64,000 nt of DNA from Rugalucina vietnamica. Its lineage: Eukaryota; Mollusca; Bivalvia; Lucinida; Lucinidae. Position 1 is the first letter of the stretch. Each line of letters starts with the position of its first letter. The translations under genes and the position numbers were made by a program. Location of the stretch: assembly GCA_964017185.1 (NCBI GenBank), contig OZ024877.1, positions 6,798,006 through 6,862,005 on the forward strand, given 5' to 3'. Below the pieces are notes generated by a model, which saw nothing but the letters and a program-made list of their open reading frames with translations, was not told the DNA's origin and did no database searches. This document shows, piece after piece, positions 11,337-25,152 of the stretch.

Positions 11337-14300
11337 TCTATCTATCTTCCTGTACATCTTAACCTCCGAAGAGGACTTCAGATGGTGTTCCGGTATACCA
11401 AATGCTGAAGGGGGTTAGTTGAAATAAAAGCAAAGGAAAGTGGGTGATAAGAATTTATACAGTGCGAACAAAGGTGTTAGTATAGTTAAAAGGTAAAAAC
11501 AGATATGCTGGTATTTAAGGAGTTTTGTGAGCTATCTGGCAGACAGCTATACTAAACTGCGCCAGAGTAGGTAGGACAGGAATATGTGGAGGTAGGGCAT
11601 TCCAGTGTATTATTGTCCGTGGGAAGAATGTGTACTTGTAGTAGTCTCTCAGAGTTGTGATCTGTCGGTATGCATAGGAATGGTTTCTAGATGATGGACG
11701 GGTATTTCGGATCAGGTAGTCAGAGGCAGGGATGGCTACAAGGTCATATGTGACCTTATATAGGAGGACCAACCGACTGTCAATACGTCGTTGGTCAAGG
11801 GTGCGCCAGTTGAGATCCTGAAGCATTGTGGACACACTTGATGTTTGTCGGTAATCTCGTGTTACCCACCTAGCGGCCCTTCGTTGTACAGATTCAAGTT
11901 TACCAATATCTTGATCTGTATGAGGAGACCACACAGTAGAGGCGTATTCTAGCTGTGGGCGCACTAATGTCTTATAAGCTGTGGACTTCAGGTCTCTGTT
12001 ATGGACCCGGATATTGCGTTTGATGAAGCCGAGGGTCTGATTTGCCTTCTTGGTAATGTTATTGATATGGTCTGACCAACTGAGGTCTTCCGAAACAGTG
12101 ACCCCAAGGTACTTTGCAGAAGATACACTTTCTAGAGCACAGCCATGGAGGTAATATATAGCCTGGGAGGGTGATTTACTTCGGGTCACATGAATGACCT
12201 GGCATTTCGAGGGGTTAAAACTCATATCCCAGAGCTTTTCCCATTTTTCTAAACTTTCAAGGTCTTTTTGGAGGATCTCTGAGTCTCCTTGCTTGTCAAG
12301 GGCAAGGTACATGGCTGTGTCATCAGCAAATAGCCTGACTCTTGACTTTACCTGATCCGGGAGGTCATTTATATATGCTAGGAACAGTATGGGCCCGAGA
12401 ACCGAGCCCTGCGGGACACCGGAGGATACTGGAATACTGTCAGAATTAGAACCATTTAAAAGGACGGATTGGGATCTGTTGTCTAAAAAGTCCTTTATCC
12501 AATTTAGTGTATTCCCCCTTATGCCATAAAAGTGGAGTTTTAGGAGTAACTTTTCATGTGCAACTTTATCGAAAGCCTTGCTAAAATCAAGGAGTATGAG
12601 GTCAGTCTGTTTTTTGGCTTGCATGTTTTTAGCAAGTTCATCAACAAGCATAATTAGTTGTGTCTCGCAGGATCTCTTTTCTCGGAACCCATGCTGCAGA
12701 TCAAACAGAATGTTTTGTTCAGTAAAGTGTCTAGAGATGCTAGAGGCCACAACATGCTCAAGAACCTTACAGAGGACACAGGTCAGGGAGATGGGGCGGT
12801 AGTTGGCCGGGTCGGATTTATCCCCTTTTTTGAAGATAGGGGATACATTGGCTTCTTTCCAAATGGATGGGAGTTTACCAGAATCAAGGGATCTTTGGTA
12901 GATTAGCTGTAGGATGGGGGCAAGTTCCTTATGTAGGGTCTGGAGGACTATCGGTTTGAATTTGTCTGGACCAGCAGCTTTATGGGGGTTTAGGCCTTTG
13001 AGCAATTTTTCTATGCCCGATTGGGACACATGAATTTCAGGCATTTTGGGGTGAGGGCTGGGTCGCAATGGTTGGTTTAAACCGGAGTCATGAAGGTCCT
13101 GTAGAGTCCTCTGTGCAAGTTGCTTGAGGCTTATTGGGCTCTTGGGGCTGAATACGGAGTGGAACTGTCCATTTAAAGCATTTGCCTTCTCTGAGTCTTC
13201 AGTATATGTTTTATTGTCGGCCTTCAGTGATGCAATTCCACTAGAGTCCTGTTTTGAGTGTTTTAGAAGAGAGTACAGTTTTTTGGTTTTGACCTTGGGA
13301 GGGTCATCAAGGTCATCTCCATCATTGTTTATACCTAAGATGTCTTTCAGGTACTTTTCGTAGGCCCTATCAGTGATTCTACGAACCAAGTGTTTTTGAT
13401 CTAAGAATTTTTTCTGGTCATCAGGTCTGCCTGATCTTGACCAGCGCCTGTAGAGCTTGTCTCTTTTCCTTATGAGTCTGCGGATTTCCTGGTTAATCCA
13501 AGGAAATCCGTCTTTAGTACCTGCTTTCCTGATGGGAATATGCGTGTCAATCTCATGCTGAAGTCTGCCAGCAAACTTATCCCACAGAACTTGAATGTCT
13601 GTGGTAGCAGGGCTTGACTGAAGTTCCTCGTAAAGGTCTCTCATTGACTGCTTAAGCTGGTCCCAGTCAGCTTTCTTGTACAGGGGGATGTCCCGGGGGA
13701 CCTGCTTGGTAAGTTGAGGGCGACTGTTTACTTCTGCCAAAACTATGTCATGGTCTGAAAGACCTGGTATGACAGAAACAGTTTTCACCAGAGTAGGGTT
13801 TGTCGTAAAGAATAGATCCAGGGTATTTGGACCTCGCGTAGGCGAGGTCACCATTTGTTCTAGCAGGCAATCACTGAAGGTTTCGAGGCAGTCTGTGTAA
13901 AAAGTCTGATAGTCACAGTCAGGGGTAGGAGTCAGGAGTTCCCAATCTATTTTGGGTAAGTTAAAATCTCCCAAAAGCCATATTTGGGAGTTAGACTGTT
14001 TGATGAGGTCAAGGGATTTACCAAGTTCATCGAAACTGGTTTGATCTAGTTCATGGGGTTTGTAATAGGCTCCTATGAGAGCAGATTTTGAGCCAATCAG
14101 GTTTAGTTGGATCCATATGATCTCAGCGTTAGTGTTGAATTCAGGTTTGGCCTGGGACTGGAATGAGGATTTGACAAGAATAATCACTCCTCCACCCTTC
14201 GGGCCTGTACGATCACGTCTGTAGACAGTGTATCCAAGGTCAGGAGGGAACAACTCGCTGTCGTGGATGTCGGGGGTGAGCCAGGTCTCTGTACCAATTA

Positions 14301-14915
14301 CAATGTCAGGGTTATGGAAGTCCAAAAATGAGTAAAATTGAGGCTTTTTTCCCCTAATTGACCGGAAATTTATATTCGCAATCTTTAGAGGGGTGTCTGT
14401 GGTCTTGGTCTTTTTAGGTTGCTTTGATTTATGTGGAGTAGATGTTTCAAGAGGTGAAAAGTCAGGTGACTGGTCAAGAATACTGTATGTATTACCTGTG
14501 TCGAAGGAGCTGAGGTCTTGTGTTTTTCTGGAGGAGAAATTGTGTGAGTTGCATCTGGTGCAGTGCCAGGAACAACTTGATTCGGCAAGAAATTCATACT
14601 GCTGATCACCAACTCTTTGACAGGGTGCATGGTACCACATACTACAAGTATCACATTGCAAGCCCTTATGGTCGTAGGTAACAGGTGTTTGGCATTTGCC
14701 ACATGGGTATAAGGACTCGGCGTTATCTGGGGCATATGACTCTGAGTTCATACTTGCAGATACCAGTGCCAAGGCAAAAAGTATCAGGGAGGTGCAGAAG
14801 AATTTGAATAAATTCCTCTGTGTCAGGTGGATGGGGTGTGTGCCTTTGTCGTGCACTTTGAGGGTGGGTGAAGTGGGACTGGCTCAAGGGCACTATTGGG
14901 GACCATACGTTAGGA
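11337..14915 (-). mobile_element. Non-LTR retrotransposon (CR1/Jockey-like LINE), near full length
   Basis: One long intact ORF (11515-14856) lies on the minus strand. Its 3' non-coding region ends, in element orientation, with a short GATA repeat directly at the junction with the T1 core (11337). The 5' limit is uncertain. It lies before the (TA)n tract that starts at 14923. The element sits inside T1-B. Confidence 0.8.
11515..14856 (-). CDS. LINE polyprotein: PHD-like finger, endonuclease, reverse transcriptase
   Basis: An uninterrupted 1,113-aa ORF. Residues about 50-102 form a Cys/His zinc finger of PHD type ([22 protein letters not shown]). Residues about 155-370 are an apurinic-like endonuclease ([26 protein letters not shown] near 295, SDHD near 365), which would nick the target. 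Residues about 630-860 are a reverse transcriptase ([14 protein letters not shown] near 755, [14 protein letters not shown] near 843) with the catalytic aspartates intact. The C-terminal region has [15 protein letters not shown] and VQRRAARWV, typical of CR1/L2/Jockey-type LINEs. Residues 1-35 are hydrophobic and unlike the rest, so translation may begin at Met36 ([10 protein letters not shown]). No separate upstream ORF1 is visible. Absence of any stop or frameshift suggests a young, possibly active copy. The assignment to a precise clade is inferred. Confidence 0.92.
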   Translation of the reverse strand: MHDKGTHPIHLTQRNLFKFFCTSLILFALALVSASMNSESYAPDNAESLYPCGKCQTPVTYDHKGLQCDTCSMWYHAPCQRVGDQQYEFLAESSCSWHCTRCNSHNFSSRKTQDLSSFDTGNTYSILDQSPDFSPLETSTPHKSKQPKKTKTTDTPLKIANINFRSIRGKKPQFYSFLDFHNPDIVIGTETWLTPDIHDSELFPPDLGYTVYRRDRTGPKGGGVIILVKSSFQSQAKPEFNTNAEIIWIQLNLIGSKSALIGAYYKPHELDQTSFDELGKSLDLIKQSNSQIWLLGDFNLPKIDWELLTPTPDCDYQTFYTDCLETFSDCLLEQMVTSPTRGPNTLDLFFTTNPTLVKTVSVIPGLSDHDIVLAEVNSRPQLTKQVPRDIPLYKKADWDQLKQSMRDLYEELQSSPATTDIQVLWDKFAGRLQHEIDTHIPIRKAGTKDGFPWINQEIRRLIRKRDKLYRRWSRSGRPDDQKKFLDQKHLVRRITDRAYEKYLKDILGINNDGDDLDDPPKVKTKKLYSLLKHSKQDSSGIASLKADNKTYTEDSEKANALNGQFHSVFSPKSPISLKQLAQRTLQDLHDSGLNQPLRPSPHPKMPEIHVSQSGIEKLLKGLNPHKAAGPDKFKPIVLQTLHKELAPILQLIYQRSLDSGKLPSIWKEANVSPIFKKGDKSDPANYRPISLTCVLCKVLEHVVASSISRHFTEQNILFDLQHGFREKRSCETQLIMLVDELAKNMQAKKQTDLILLDFSKAFDKVAHEKLLLKLHFYGIRGNTLNWIKDFLDNRSQSVLLNGSNSDSIPVSSGVPQGSVLGPILFLAYINDLPDQVKSRVRLFADDTAMYLALDKQGDSEILQKDLESLEKWEKLWDMSFNPSKCQVIHVTRSKSPSQAIYYLHGCALESVSSAKYLGVTVSEDLSWSDHINNITKKANQTLGFIKRNIRVHNRDLKSTAYKTLVRPQLEYASTVWSPHTDQDIGKLESVQRRAARWVTRDYRQTSSVSTMLQDLNWRTLDQRRIDSRLVLLYKVTYDLVAIPASDYLIRNTRPSSRNHSYAYRQITTLRDYYKYTFFPRTIIHWNALPPHIPVLPTLAQFSIAVCQIAHKTP

Positions 14916-14922
14916 TCACAGA

Positions 14923-15475
<553 letters not shown>

Positions 15476-18400
15476 CATAGGTTGACAAGACGACAGGTTG
15501 ACAAGTCGACAGGTCGACAATTCAGTATTGTCCCAATCTGTATATCAACAGTTAACCCTAACACCAACCTAAGCCTAACCATAACCTAACCGTACCCCTA
15601 ACCCTAACCTGATCTTTGTTATAGACAAGAGCACTAGGTCAACAGGCCGACAAGTCGACAGGTCGACAAGTCGACAAGTCGACAATTCACTATTGAAAAA
15701 TGGTCATTATTCACTCATTCTGTATATCAACAGTTAACTCAAACCCTAACACAATCCTAACACCAACCTAACCCTAACCCTAACCTAACCCTACCCGGAT
15801 CTTTGTTATTGACAATAGCTCTGGGTCAACTGGTCGACAAGTCGACAGGTCGACAAGTCGACAAGTCGACATATCAGTATTGATTATACATGTATGTATA
15901 CATGTAAATTGATGTGAAGATGCCCTCATTAATGGTTATAGATGCCCGCATTAATGTCCATATCTATAGGTAAACAGTTAAAAATCAGAAATCAGAATTG
16001 GCTAGGGAGATGGGTCTTCTGTAATGTCCACATCAGTAAATCGACAGGTCGACAAGTCGACAGGTCGACAAGTCGACAAGTCGACAAATCAGTATGAGTG
16101 GTGTTTACAAATGGAGGTGGAGATGTTGGTCCACCCTAACCCTAGCCCAACCCTAAACCTAACCACACACTAACCCTAACCCTAACCCTAACCGGATCTT
16201 TGTTGTTGACAATTGCACTAGGTCGACAAGTCGACAAGTCGACAGGTCGACAAGTCGACAATTCAATTTTGGCAGTACATATAAATGACATTTTATATAG
16301 ATGTTTGTTGTTGACAATAGCACTAGGTCGACAAGTCGACAGGTCGACTAGTCGACAACTCGACAAGTCGACAAATCGATATTGCCAAAATATTTAAATG
16401 GATAGGTAGGTATAGTTCAAGCGGAAGTACAAGAATTGGATAGGGAGATGGATCTTCTGTAATGTCCACATCACTAAATCGACAGGTCGACAAGTCGACA
16501 AATCAGTATGAGTGGTGTATACGAATGGAGGTGGAGATGTTGGTCAACCGGATCTTTGTTATTGACATATTGTCCCAACCTGTATGTCAACAGTTAACCC
16601 TAACCCTAACCCAACCCTAACCCTAAACACACACTAACCCTAACCCTTACCCTAACTTAACCCGAACCCTTACCGGATCTTTATTATTGACAAGAGCACT
16701 AGGTCGACAGGTCGACAGGTCGACAAGTCGACAAATCAATATTGCCAAATTATATAAATGGATAGGTAGGTATAGTCCAAGCGGAAATACAAGGACTAAG
16801 TGCATGATGGGAAAAAGAACCTATGTGGTATATAGCTGTCAATACATAATAATCATCATATACCTGAAGCATGATCGCATACGACGCCTGGGAGGCAAGC
16901 ACTAACCCTAACCCTAGCCAAGCCCTAACCCTAACCACACACTTACCCTAACACTAACCCTAATCTAACCCTAACCCTAACCGGATCTTTGTAATTGACA
17001 ATAGCACTAGGTCGACAGGTCGACAAGTCGACAGGTCGACAAGTCGACAAATCAATAATGCCAAAATTGCTAACACTAACCCTAATCTAACCATAAACCT
17101 AACCGGATCTTTCTTATTGACAATAGCACTAGGTCGACAGGTCGACAGGTCGACAAGTCGACAAGTCGACAAATCAATATTGCCAAAATATATAAATGGA
17201 TAGGTAGGTATAGTCCAAGAGGAAGTACAAGGACTAAGTGCATGATGGGAAATATAACCTAAACTGCCAAAACCGAATTGTCGACTTGTCGACCTGTCGA
17301 CTTGTCGACTTGTCGACCTGTCGACCTGTCGACTTGTCGACCTATGAGATTGGGAGAAGGGTCCTCATTAATGGTCACTATTGTCCCAATCTGAGTGTCA
17401 ACAGTTAACCCTTACCCTAACCCTAACCCTAACCCAGCCCTAAACCTAACCACACACTAACCCTAACCCTAATCGGATCTTTGTTGTAGACAATAGCACT
17501 AGCTCGACAGGTCGACAAGTCGACAGGTCGACAAGTCGACAGGTCGACAGGTCGACAAGTCGACAAATCAATTTCGGCAGATAATTGACATATATAAATG
17601 TACAGCAGCATATCCACTGGAAACTTAAAGGCAAGTCGACAAGTCGACAAATCAATATTGCCAATATATATAAATGGATAGGTAGGTAAAGTCCAAGCGG
17701 AAATACAAGGACTAAGTGCATGATGGGAAAAAGAGTCTATGTGGTATATAGCTGTCAATACATAATAATCATCATATACCTGAAGCATGATCGCATACGA
17801 CGCCTGGGAGGCAAGCACTAACCCTAACCCTAGCCAAGCCCTAACCCTAACCACACACTAATCCTAACACTAACCCTAACCCTAACTGGATCTTTGTTAT
17901 TGACAATAGCACTAGGTCGACAGGTCGACAAGTCGACAAATCAATAATGCCAAAATTGCTAACACTAACCCTAATCTAACCATAAACCTAACCGGATCTT
18001 TCTTATTGACAAAAGCACTAGGTCGACAGGTCGACAAGTCGACAAGTCGACAAATCAATATTGCCAAAATATATAAATGGATAGGTAGGTATAGTCCAAG
18101 AGGAACTACAAGGACTAAGTGCATGATGGGAAATAGAACCTAAACTGCCAAAACTGAATTGTCGACTTGTCGACTTGTCGACCTGTCGACTTGTCGACTT
18201 GTCGACCTGTCAACTTGTCGACCTATGAGATTGGGAGAAGGGTCCTCATTAATAAATTGTCCATTTGTCCTCCTGAAGACTTGTCGACTTTTGGTGTATT
18301 ATGTAGTAGTTAAGTGTAGGTTTTTTTAAGATAAAGAAGGGTCCCCAATAATACACTTGACCCCCCTAATCTAACCCTAACCCTAACTGGATCTTTGTAA

Positions 18401-21098
18401 TTGACAATAGCACTAGTTCGACAAGTCGACAGGTCGACAAGTCGACAGGTCGACAAGTCGACAGGTCGACAATTCGACAGGTCGACAAGTCGACAAATCA
18501 ATAATGCCAAAATTGCTAACACTAACCCTAATCTAACCATAAACCTAACCGGATCTTTCTTATTGACAATAGCACTAGGTCGACAGGTCGACAAGTCGAC
18601 AAATCAATATTGCCAAAATATGTAAATGGATAGGTAGGTATAGTCCAAGAGGAAGTACAAGGACTAAGTGCATGATGGGAAATAGAACCTAAACTGCCAA
18701 AACCGAATTGTCGACTTGTCGACCTGTCGACCTGTCGACCTATGAGATTGGGAGAAGGGTCCTCATTAATGGTCACTATTGTCCCAATCTGAGTGTCAAC
18801 AGTTAACCCTTACCCTAACCCTAACCCTAACCCAGCCCTAAACCTAACCACACACTAACCCTAACCCTAATCGGATCTTTGTTGTAGACAATAGCACTAG
18901 CTGGACAGGTCGACAAGTCGACAGGTCGACAAGTCGACAAATCAATTTCGGCAGATAATTGACATATATAGATGTACAGCAGCATATCCACTGGAAACTT
19001 AAAGGCAAGTCGACAAGTCGACAAATCAATATTGCCAAAATATATAAATGGATAGGTAGGTATAGTCCAAGCGGAAATACAAGGACTAAGTGCATGATGG
19101 GAAAAAGAGTCTATGTGGTATATAGCTGTCAATACATAATATTCATCATATACCTGAAGCATGATCGCATACGACGCCTGGGAGGCAAGCACTAACCCTA
19201 ACCCTAGCCAAGCCCTAACCCTAACCACACACTAACCCTAACACTAACCCTAACCCTACCCGGATCTTTGTTATTGACAATAGCACTAGGTCGACAGGTC
19301 GACAAGTCGACAAATCAATAATGCCAAAATTGCTAACACTAACCCTAATCTTACCATAAACCTAACCGGATCTTTCTTAATGACAAAAGCACTAGGTCGA
19401 CAGGTCGACAAGTCGACAAGTCGACAAATCAATATTGCCAAAATATATAAATGGATAGGTAGGTATAGTCCAAGAGGAACTACAAGGACTAAGTGCATGA
19501 TGGGAAATAGAACCTAAACTGCCAAAACTGAATTGTCGACTTGTCGACTTGTCGACCTGTCGACCTGTCGACTTGTCGACCTGTCGACCTATGAGATTGG
19601 GAGAAGGGTCCTCATTAATAAATTGTCCATTTGTCCTCTTGAAGACTTGTCGACTTTTGGTGTATTATGTAGTAGTTAAGTGTAGTTTTTTGAAGATAAA
19701 GAAGGGTCCCCAATAATAGACTTGACCCCCCTAATCTAACCCTAACTCTTACCGGATCTTTGTAATTGACAATAGCACTAGGTCGACAGGTCGACAGGTC
19801 GACAAGTCGACAGGTCGACAAGTCGACAAATCAATAATGCCAAAATTGCTAACACTAACCCTAATCTAACCATAAACCTAACCGGATCTTTCTTATTGAC
19901 AATAGCACTAGGTCGACAGGTCGACAAGTCGACAAGTCGACAAGTCGATAAATCAATATTGCCAAAATATATAAATGGATAGGTAGGTATAGTCCAAGAG
20001 GAAGTACAAGGACTAAGTGCATGATGGGAAATAGAACCTAAACTGCCAAAACCGAATTGTCGACTTGTCGACTTGTCGACCTGTCGACTTGTCGACTTGT
20101 CGACCTGTCGACTTGTCGACCTATGAGATTGGGAGAAGGGTCCTCATTAATGGTCACTATTGTCCCAATCTGAGTGTCAACAGTTAACCCTTACCCTAAC
20201 CCTAACCCTAACCCAGCCCTAAACCTAACCACACACTAACCCTAACCCTAATCGGATCTTTTTTGTAGACAATAGCACTAGCTCGACAGGTCGACAAGTC
20301 GACAGGTCGACAAGTCGACAAATCAATTTCGGCAGATAATTGACATATATAGATGTACAGCAGCATATCCACTGGAAACTTAAAGGCAAGTCGACAAGTC
20401 GACAAATCAATATTGCCAAAATATATAAATGGATAGGTAGGTATAGTCCAAGCGGAAATACAAGGACTAAGTGCATGATGGGAAAAAGAGTCTATGTGGT
20501 ATATAGCTTTCAATACATAATAATCATCATATACCTGAAGCATGATCGCAAACGACGCCTGGGAGGCAAGCACTAACCCTAACCCTAGCCAAGCCCTAAC
20601 CCTAACCACACACTAACCCTAACACTAACCCTAACCCTAACCTGATCTTTGTTATTGACAATAGCACTAGGTCGACAGGTCGACAAGTCGACAAATCAAT
20701 AATGCCAAAATTGCTTACACTAACCCTAATCTAACCATAAACTTAACCGGATCTTTCTTATTGACAAAAGCACTAGGTCGACAGGTCGACAAGTCGACAA
20801 GTCGACAAATCAATATTGCCAAAATATATAAATGGATAGGTAGGTATAGTCCAAGAGGAACTACAAGGACTAAGTGCATGATGGGAAATAGAACCTAAAC
20901 TGCCAAAACTGAATTGTCGACTTGTCGACTTGTCGACCTGTCGACTTGTCGACTTGTCGACCTATGAGATTGGGAGAAGGGTCCTCATTTATAAATTGTC
21001 CATTTATCCTCTCGAAGACTTGTCGACTTTTGGTGTATTATGTAGTAGTTGTGTAGTTTTTTTTAAGATAAAGAAGGGTCCCCAATAATACACTTGAC
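15476..21098. repeat. Composite satellite: GTCGACAR octamers, CCCTAA repeats and spacers
   Basis: About 5.6 kb in which short blocks of the octamers GTCGACAA and GTCGACAG (each holding the palindrome GTCGAC) alternate with degenerate telomere-type CCCTAA/CCTAACC runs and with fixed spacers (GGATCTTTGTTATTGACAAT; AAGTGCATGATGGGAAA; GAGATTGGGAGAAGGGTCCT). Some octamer blocks are in reverse orientation (TTGTCGAC/CTGTCGAC at about 17279-17342, 18161, 18710, 19534, 20059, 20916). A higher-order period of about 1.39 kb is visible: the CACTAGCT variant recurs near 17500, 18890 and 20275. Reading frames such as repeated LSTCRPVD are translations of 24 bp (three octamers) and are not genes. Confidence 0.9.
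17400..20640. repeat. Higher-order repeats of about 1.39 kb in the satellite
   Basis: Three successive homologous blocks begin around 17400, 18796 and 20177. Each holds TGAGTGTCAACAGTTAACCC, a CCCTAA run, an octamer block with CACTAGCT, ACAGCAGCATATCCACTGGA (17602, 18975, 20356), and a CATGATCGCA..ACGCCTGGGAGGC spacer. They differ by point changes and by octamer number. Confidence 0.8.
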
Positions 21099-21470
21099 CC
21101 GTGGGACTTACCCTTGTATTTCTGCTGTGGATCATCTTACAGGGGCTGATTTTGTGGAATCATCTCAAAATGATTCTAATTTGACAAAAAATTCACATGT
21201 ATTTGTAAATTTTTGCAAACCGGAAGTGGGGTTTGTTTATCAATTTAATAGCGGATCACCGTGTACAACTCGTACAAAGTGTAGTGAGTAACGAATTCCG
21301 ACGATCTACAGGAAAGACCGTCTAAGACTCGATGTAGAATGGTCAATAGGGATATTTTCTTTCGAAAACAGGGTGGATCTCACCTTTATACCAGCGAAGG
21401 AAGTTGAAAAAGGGAAATTCCCGAGATGAAGAAAAATAGTGTACAGCTCTTGGCGCATGCGCAACCGGAT
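21099..21470. other. Unassigned segment between satellite and HINE core
   Basis: Unique-looking sequence between the satellite and the resumption of the T1-B core (CCTATTCATGCTTCACATAA). A 65-aa reading frame at 21094-21291 has no recognisable domain. It belongs to the DNA inserted into T1-B, but its nature is unknown. Confidence 0.4.
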
Positions 21471-21509
21471 TCAACCTATTCATGCTTCACATAAAATTTT
21501 GCTTTGATT

Positions 21510-22842
21510 CACGGCCAACAAACCTTTAAATGCGTAACCGCGGTTAAGAAAAGAAATCCGATTCACGTCCTTCCGGTTTCGCATCAGATGACCAACATAA
21601 GGTAAACAAACTTTTGCAGCTCGTGTTTCCGAGTAAAATATTTTGATTCGAAGACAGATATTATAATATTCTCAATGCTATTTTATTAGTTAGACATTGC
21701 TATATTTGGACCCCAAAGGATTTCCAGAAACTTTTCTTTATAATCATGATTTTTATTCCCTACCCCAAAACACATGTTGGGATTGCATTGTACACGATGA
21801 AAATGTGGGTCAGTCGCAGGGATATTTTTAGATTTCCGCTCATTACGTCCATATTAATGGAAAGCAATACACCGTGCAGATGATTTTAACATTGTGTGAG
21901 GTCTGTTGACAGTTTCGATGCCTCTGGCCACTGCATTCTATGCATATGTGGTTAAAAGCTGTGTCAACATTTCGGTTACGAATTTAATCATTAGAATGAT
22001 AGCAATATTATCATTATAAAACGCATGTATTAAAGTTTTTGTTTTTGTTAATAGTTTTACGCCAAAGTTTTAATTGTCACATTCTCTCGTCCTCTCTTAA
22101 TAGGTGCTAACTCAAATTGGTGTGTTTGTGATATTTGCAGTGAAAATGTTTGATATAAAATAATACAAACTGTCTATGCAACACATGTAATACAATAGTT
22201 CACATGCATGATATTCCTGTTCATGAAGACGATTTTACAGCATTCTTTATAGTTTAATTTATTTTTTCCTGGTTTTATGTCATTCAAAACGCTTTACAGG
22301 GAAAATATATACCATAACTTGAACCGGTAGAGGTTTTCAAACGTATCTTGAAATATATCCTTCATATTTTAATGATTAAATGCGTAACCATCTTTTCCTT
22401 CCCTTCAAATCGGTAATGCCGGGCACTAACACAACGAAATACTGGCACAGACATCAGTTGCAATTTAGTTAATATATCTGTAAATTTGTCGTGGAACAAT
22501 CACTAAAATTTGATATTTACCAGCAAATTGTCCAATTTTTTAATTGTATTTCGCCGACTTTGGTCGTGTTGTAACACCAGGTTCGAAGAAGGGAATAAAT
22601 AACTCAAAGACCATCAAATTATTTTGCGAGCAACTTTGGTGCTGACTTACAATAGTTAATAGGTGACAAAATAGCATTCATAGATAATCGATATATTTCT
22701 GTTCTAAAATATAATCATCAATCGATCGTAGTAGTGTATGTTTTGTTTACCTTTTTTGGTCTTCATATGCGCAACCGGAAGGGCATGAATCGGATTTTCT
22801 TTCTTAACCGGCGGTTACGCATTTAAAGGTTTGTTAGCCGTG
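21510..22842. mobile_element. 1.33-kb DNA element, CAC..GTG ends, 5-bp duplication
   Basis: Inverted ends of about 60 bp start CACGGCCAACAAACC on the left and, read from the right, CACGGCTAACAAACC. They continue through TTTAAATGCGTAACCG. The flanks are TGATT at 21505-21509 and 22843-22847. Removal leaves GCTTTGATTGGCCAAG, the exact core sequence of neighbouring units. No transposase ORF, so non-autonomous. The 5-bp duplication and CAC terminus fit Transib/RAG-like elements, but other 5-bp families are possible. Confidence 0.85.
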
Positions 22843-24056
22843 TGATTGGCCAAGTGGTTTCAGAGGAGAAGACGTATGAATATTATGGAGATATACATGT
22901 ATATTGCCCCCTGGTGGGGGCACATGAGCCCCTGGGGTCCAATTTTTTTCAGAATCATTAATAGCCAGTCCTACTGCCCATTTCCTGCAAGACTTTCACT
23001 TTAAATGACATTTTAAAAGTTTTACCCATTCAAATGCATTGGCGACCTATGTTGACCTTGCCATAAAATAGGTCAAGGTCATCACAGTGTCATGATTTAT
23101 ATACACATTGTAGTGCTTGAGCCATCGATGCTTCATGCCAAGTTTCGTTGAAATCGGTCAACCAGTTCTGGAGAAGAAGATTTTTGAAGGGTTGTAACCA
23201 TATATGGGCATGGCGGCCATCTTGGTCATGTGACCTGGATTTTTTTATATACATATTTGTTACCCCTTCCTATTGATGCTTCACATAAACTTTCGCTTTG
23301 ATTGGCCAAGTGTGTTCAGAGGAGAAGACGTATGAATATTATGGAGATATACATGTATATTGCCCCGGGGTGGGGGCACATGAGCCCCTGGGGTCCAATT
23401 TTTTTCAGAATCATTAATATTCAGTCCTACTGCCCATTTCCTGCAAGACTTTCACTTTAAATGACATTTTAAAAGTTTTCCCCATTCAAATGCATTGGCG
23501 ACCTATGTTGACCTTGCCGTAAAATAGGTCAAGGTCATCACAGGGTCATGATTTATAAACATATTGTAGTGCTTGAGCCATTAATGCTTCAAGCCAAGTT
23601 TCATTGAAATCGGTCCACCGGTTCTGGAGATTTTTGAAGGGTTTTTACCATATATGGGCATGGCGGCCATCTTGGTCATGTGACCTGGATTTCTTATATA
23701 CACATTAGTTCCCCCTTCCTATTGATGCTTCATATAAAATTTGGCTTTGATTGGCCAAGCGGTTTCAGAGGAGAAGATCTTTGAAATTGTGGACGGACGG
23801 ACGACAGACGGACAGACGCCGGATCATGGCCATCCTATAAGCTCACCTTGTGAGCCTAACGGCTCAGGTGAGCTAAAAACAGGAAAAATCTAAAAACAAC
23901 TTAGATATATATTATACATAAGACTAGCATAAAAAGGTATTTAATGATTAAATAGAAAAGTAAAAACATGTTTTAAGTACATATAGAACTACCTAATATC
24001 ACCTTATCTGGACTACCTAGCTATAAAATAAAAGTGAGAACATCTTTACATGATAT

Positions 24057-24290
24057 GAGCCGCATCAAGAGAAAACCAGATTTTTGCCTAAGCAAAAACA
24101 AAGGCACAGATCAGCTTTGCAGTAACTGCGAAGCTGATCAGGGCCTTTGTTTTCACTACATGGATAGTACAATTTCTCTTCTTCCTAAATCTGAGTTTTC
24201 AAGCTTCTGGCCTTTTTCTGAGACTGTACAGTTCGGTTTATATCAGACCTGGTCAAAATCCCCAAGACCGGTTTTCTCGCGTAGCGGCTC
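24057..24290. repeat. M1 foldback MITE copy
   Basis: Ends GAGCCGC..GCGGCTC, flanked on both sides by ATAT. The central inverted repeat is CAGATCAGCTTTGC/GCGAAGCTGATCAG. Carries the M1 modules AACAAAGGC, TAGTACAATT and GAAAACC. Confidence 0.85.
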
Positions 24291-24717
24291 ATATATAAGT
24301 GTAATTTAAAAAAGATCAAGTTCTTTGTTCTGTCATTACGATAACACACCCATGCAGTTGCCAGTGATTTTTAAAGCTGCAAGAACTGAACATTTCATCA
24401 GAAAAAAATCTGATATTTTTACTATTTTTACTCATTCATTGTCGATACATGTGAGATGAAATTCTATGTTCTGCTACACAGACAGTGTAATCCAAACTAG
24501 ACATTCATCTTTAATCAATCTGATCTGATCCTGATTTAATAATTATTATCCACACTAAACAAACAAAACATTACCAGTAATGCCTCAGTAATCCAGATCA
24601 TTCTGATCCAGATTGAAATTTTGTTTAATGTGAACAAAAATTTAATCCGAATCTAGTTGATCCCAATCAGTCTGATATGGATAGAACTTTGCCTAGTGTG
24701 AATGCCAACTAAATCTG

Positions 24718-24964
24718 GCACTGAGGTTATAAAACTTTTTTCATGCTCAACTCAGAAGAGACTAAAATTTGTCGAGCTCATAAATGTAAAAATGCCAACA
24801 ATTGTTGGCATTTTAACATTTATGAGCAGGATAAATTACAGGCTTTGGTGATCTAAACCTGAAATTTTAATTTATTTGGTATATTTTTGTGTTTATGAGC
24901 TGCTTAAATTTCATGCTGAGCTGAGTTGAGCATGAAAATAATTTTATAAAGTTGGGACCTGGTT
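24718..24964. repeat. Foldback MITE, family M2
   Basis: GAGGTTATAAAACTTTTTTC at one end and AATTTTATAAAGTTGGGACC at the other. Central perfect inverted repeat around AATGCCAACAATTGTTGGCA extended by ACATTTATGAGCAGGA. Confidence 0.75.
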
Positions 24965-25152
24965 CAGGTTAAATTGGATCTGATATGGATTAAAATGCCA
25001 CATGTTAACAAACACATAAAACATGTAAAATACAATAAATATGTTACAAAACCAAAAACATTTTCTAAAAAGGATATACTACCTCAAAGCTAAATTGCAC
25101 TAAACAGTTTGTCATATACATGTACATGTATTTCTATAAAACAGTAATAATT

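Noticed and set aside
16142-20609. Conserved ORFs of 60-141 codons with LSTCRPVD and MVRVRAWLGLGL
   Set aside because: They are translations of octamer and CCCTAA repeats (24-bp periodicity) and are conserved only because the DNA repeats.
15476-21098. Regularly spaced short repeats resembling a CRISPR array
   Set aside because: The spacers are themselves repeated, repeat blocks vary in length and orientation, there are no cas genes, and the context is a eukaryotic satellite.
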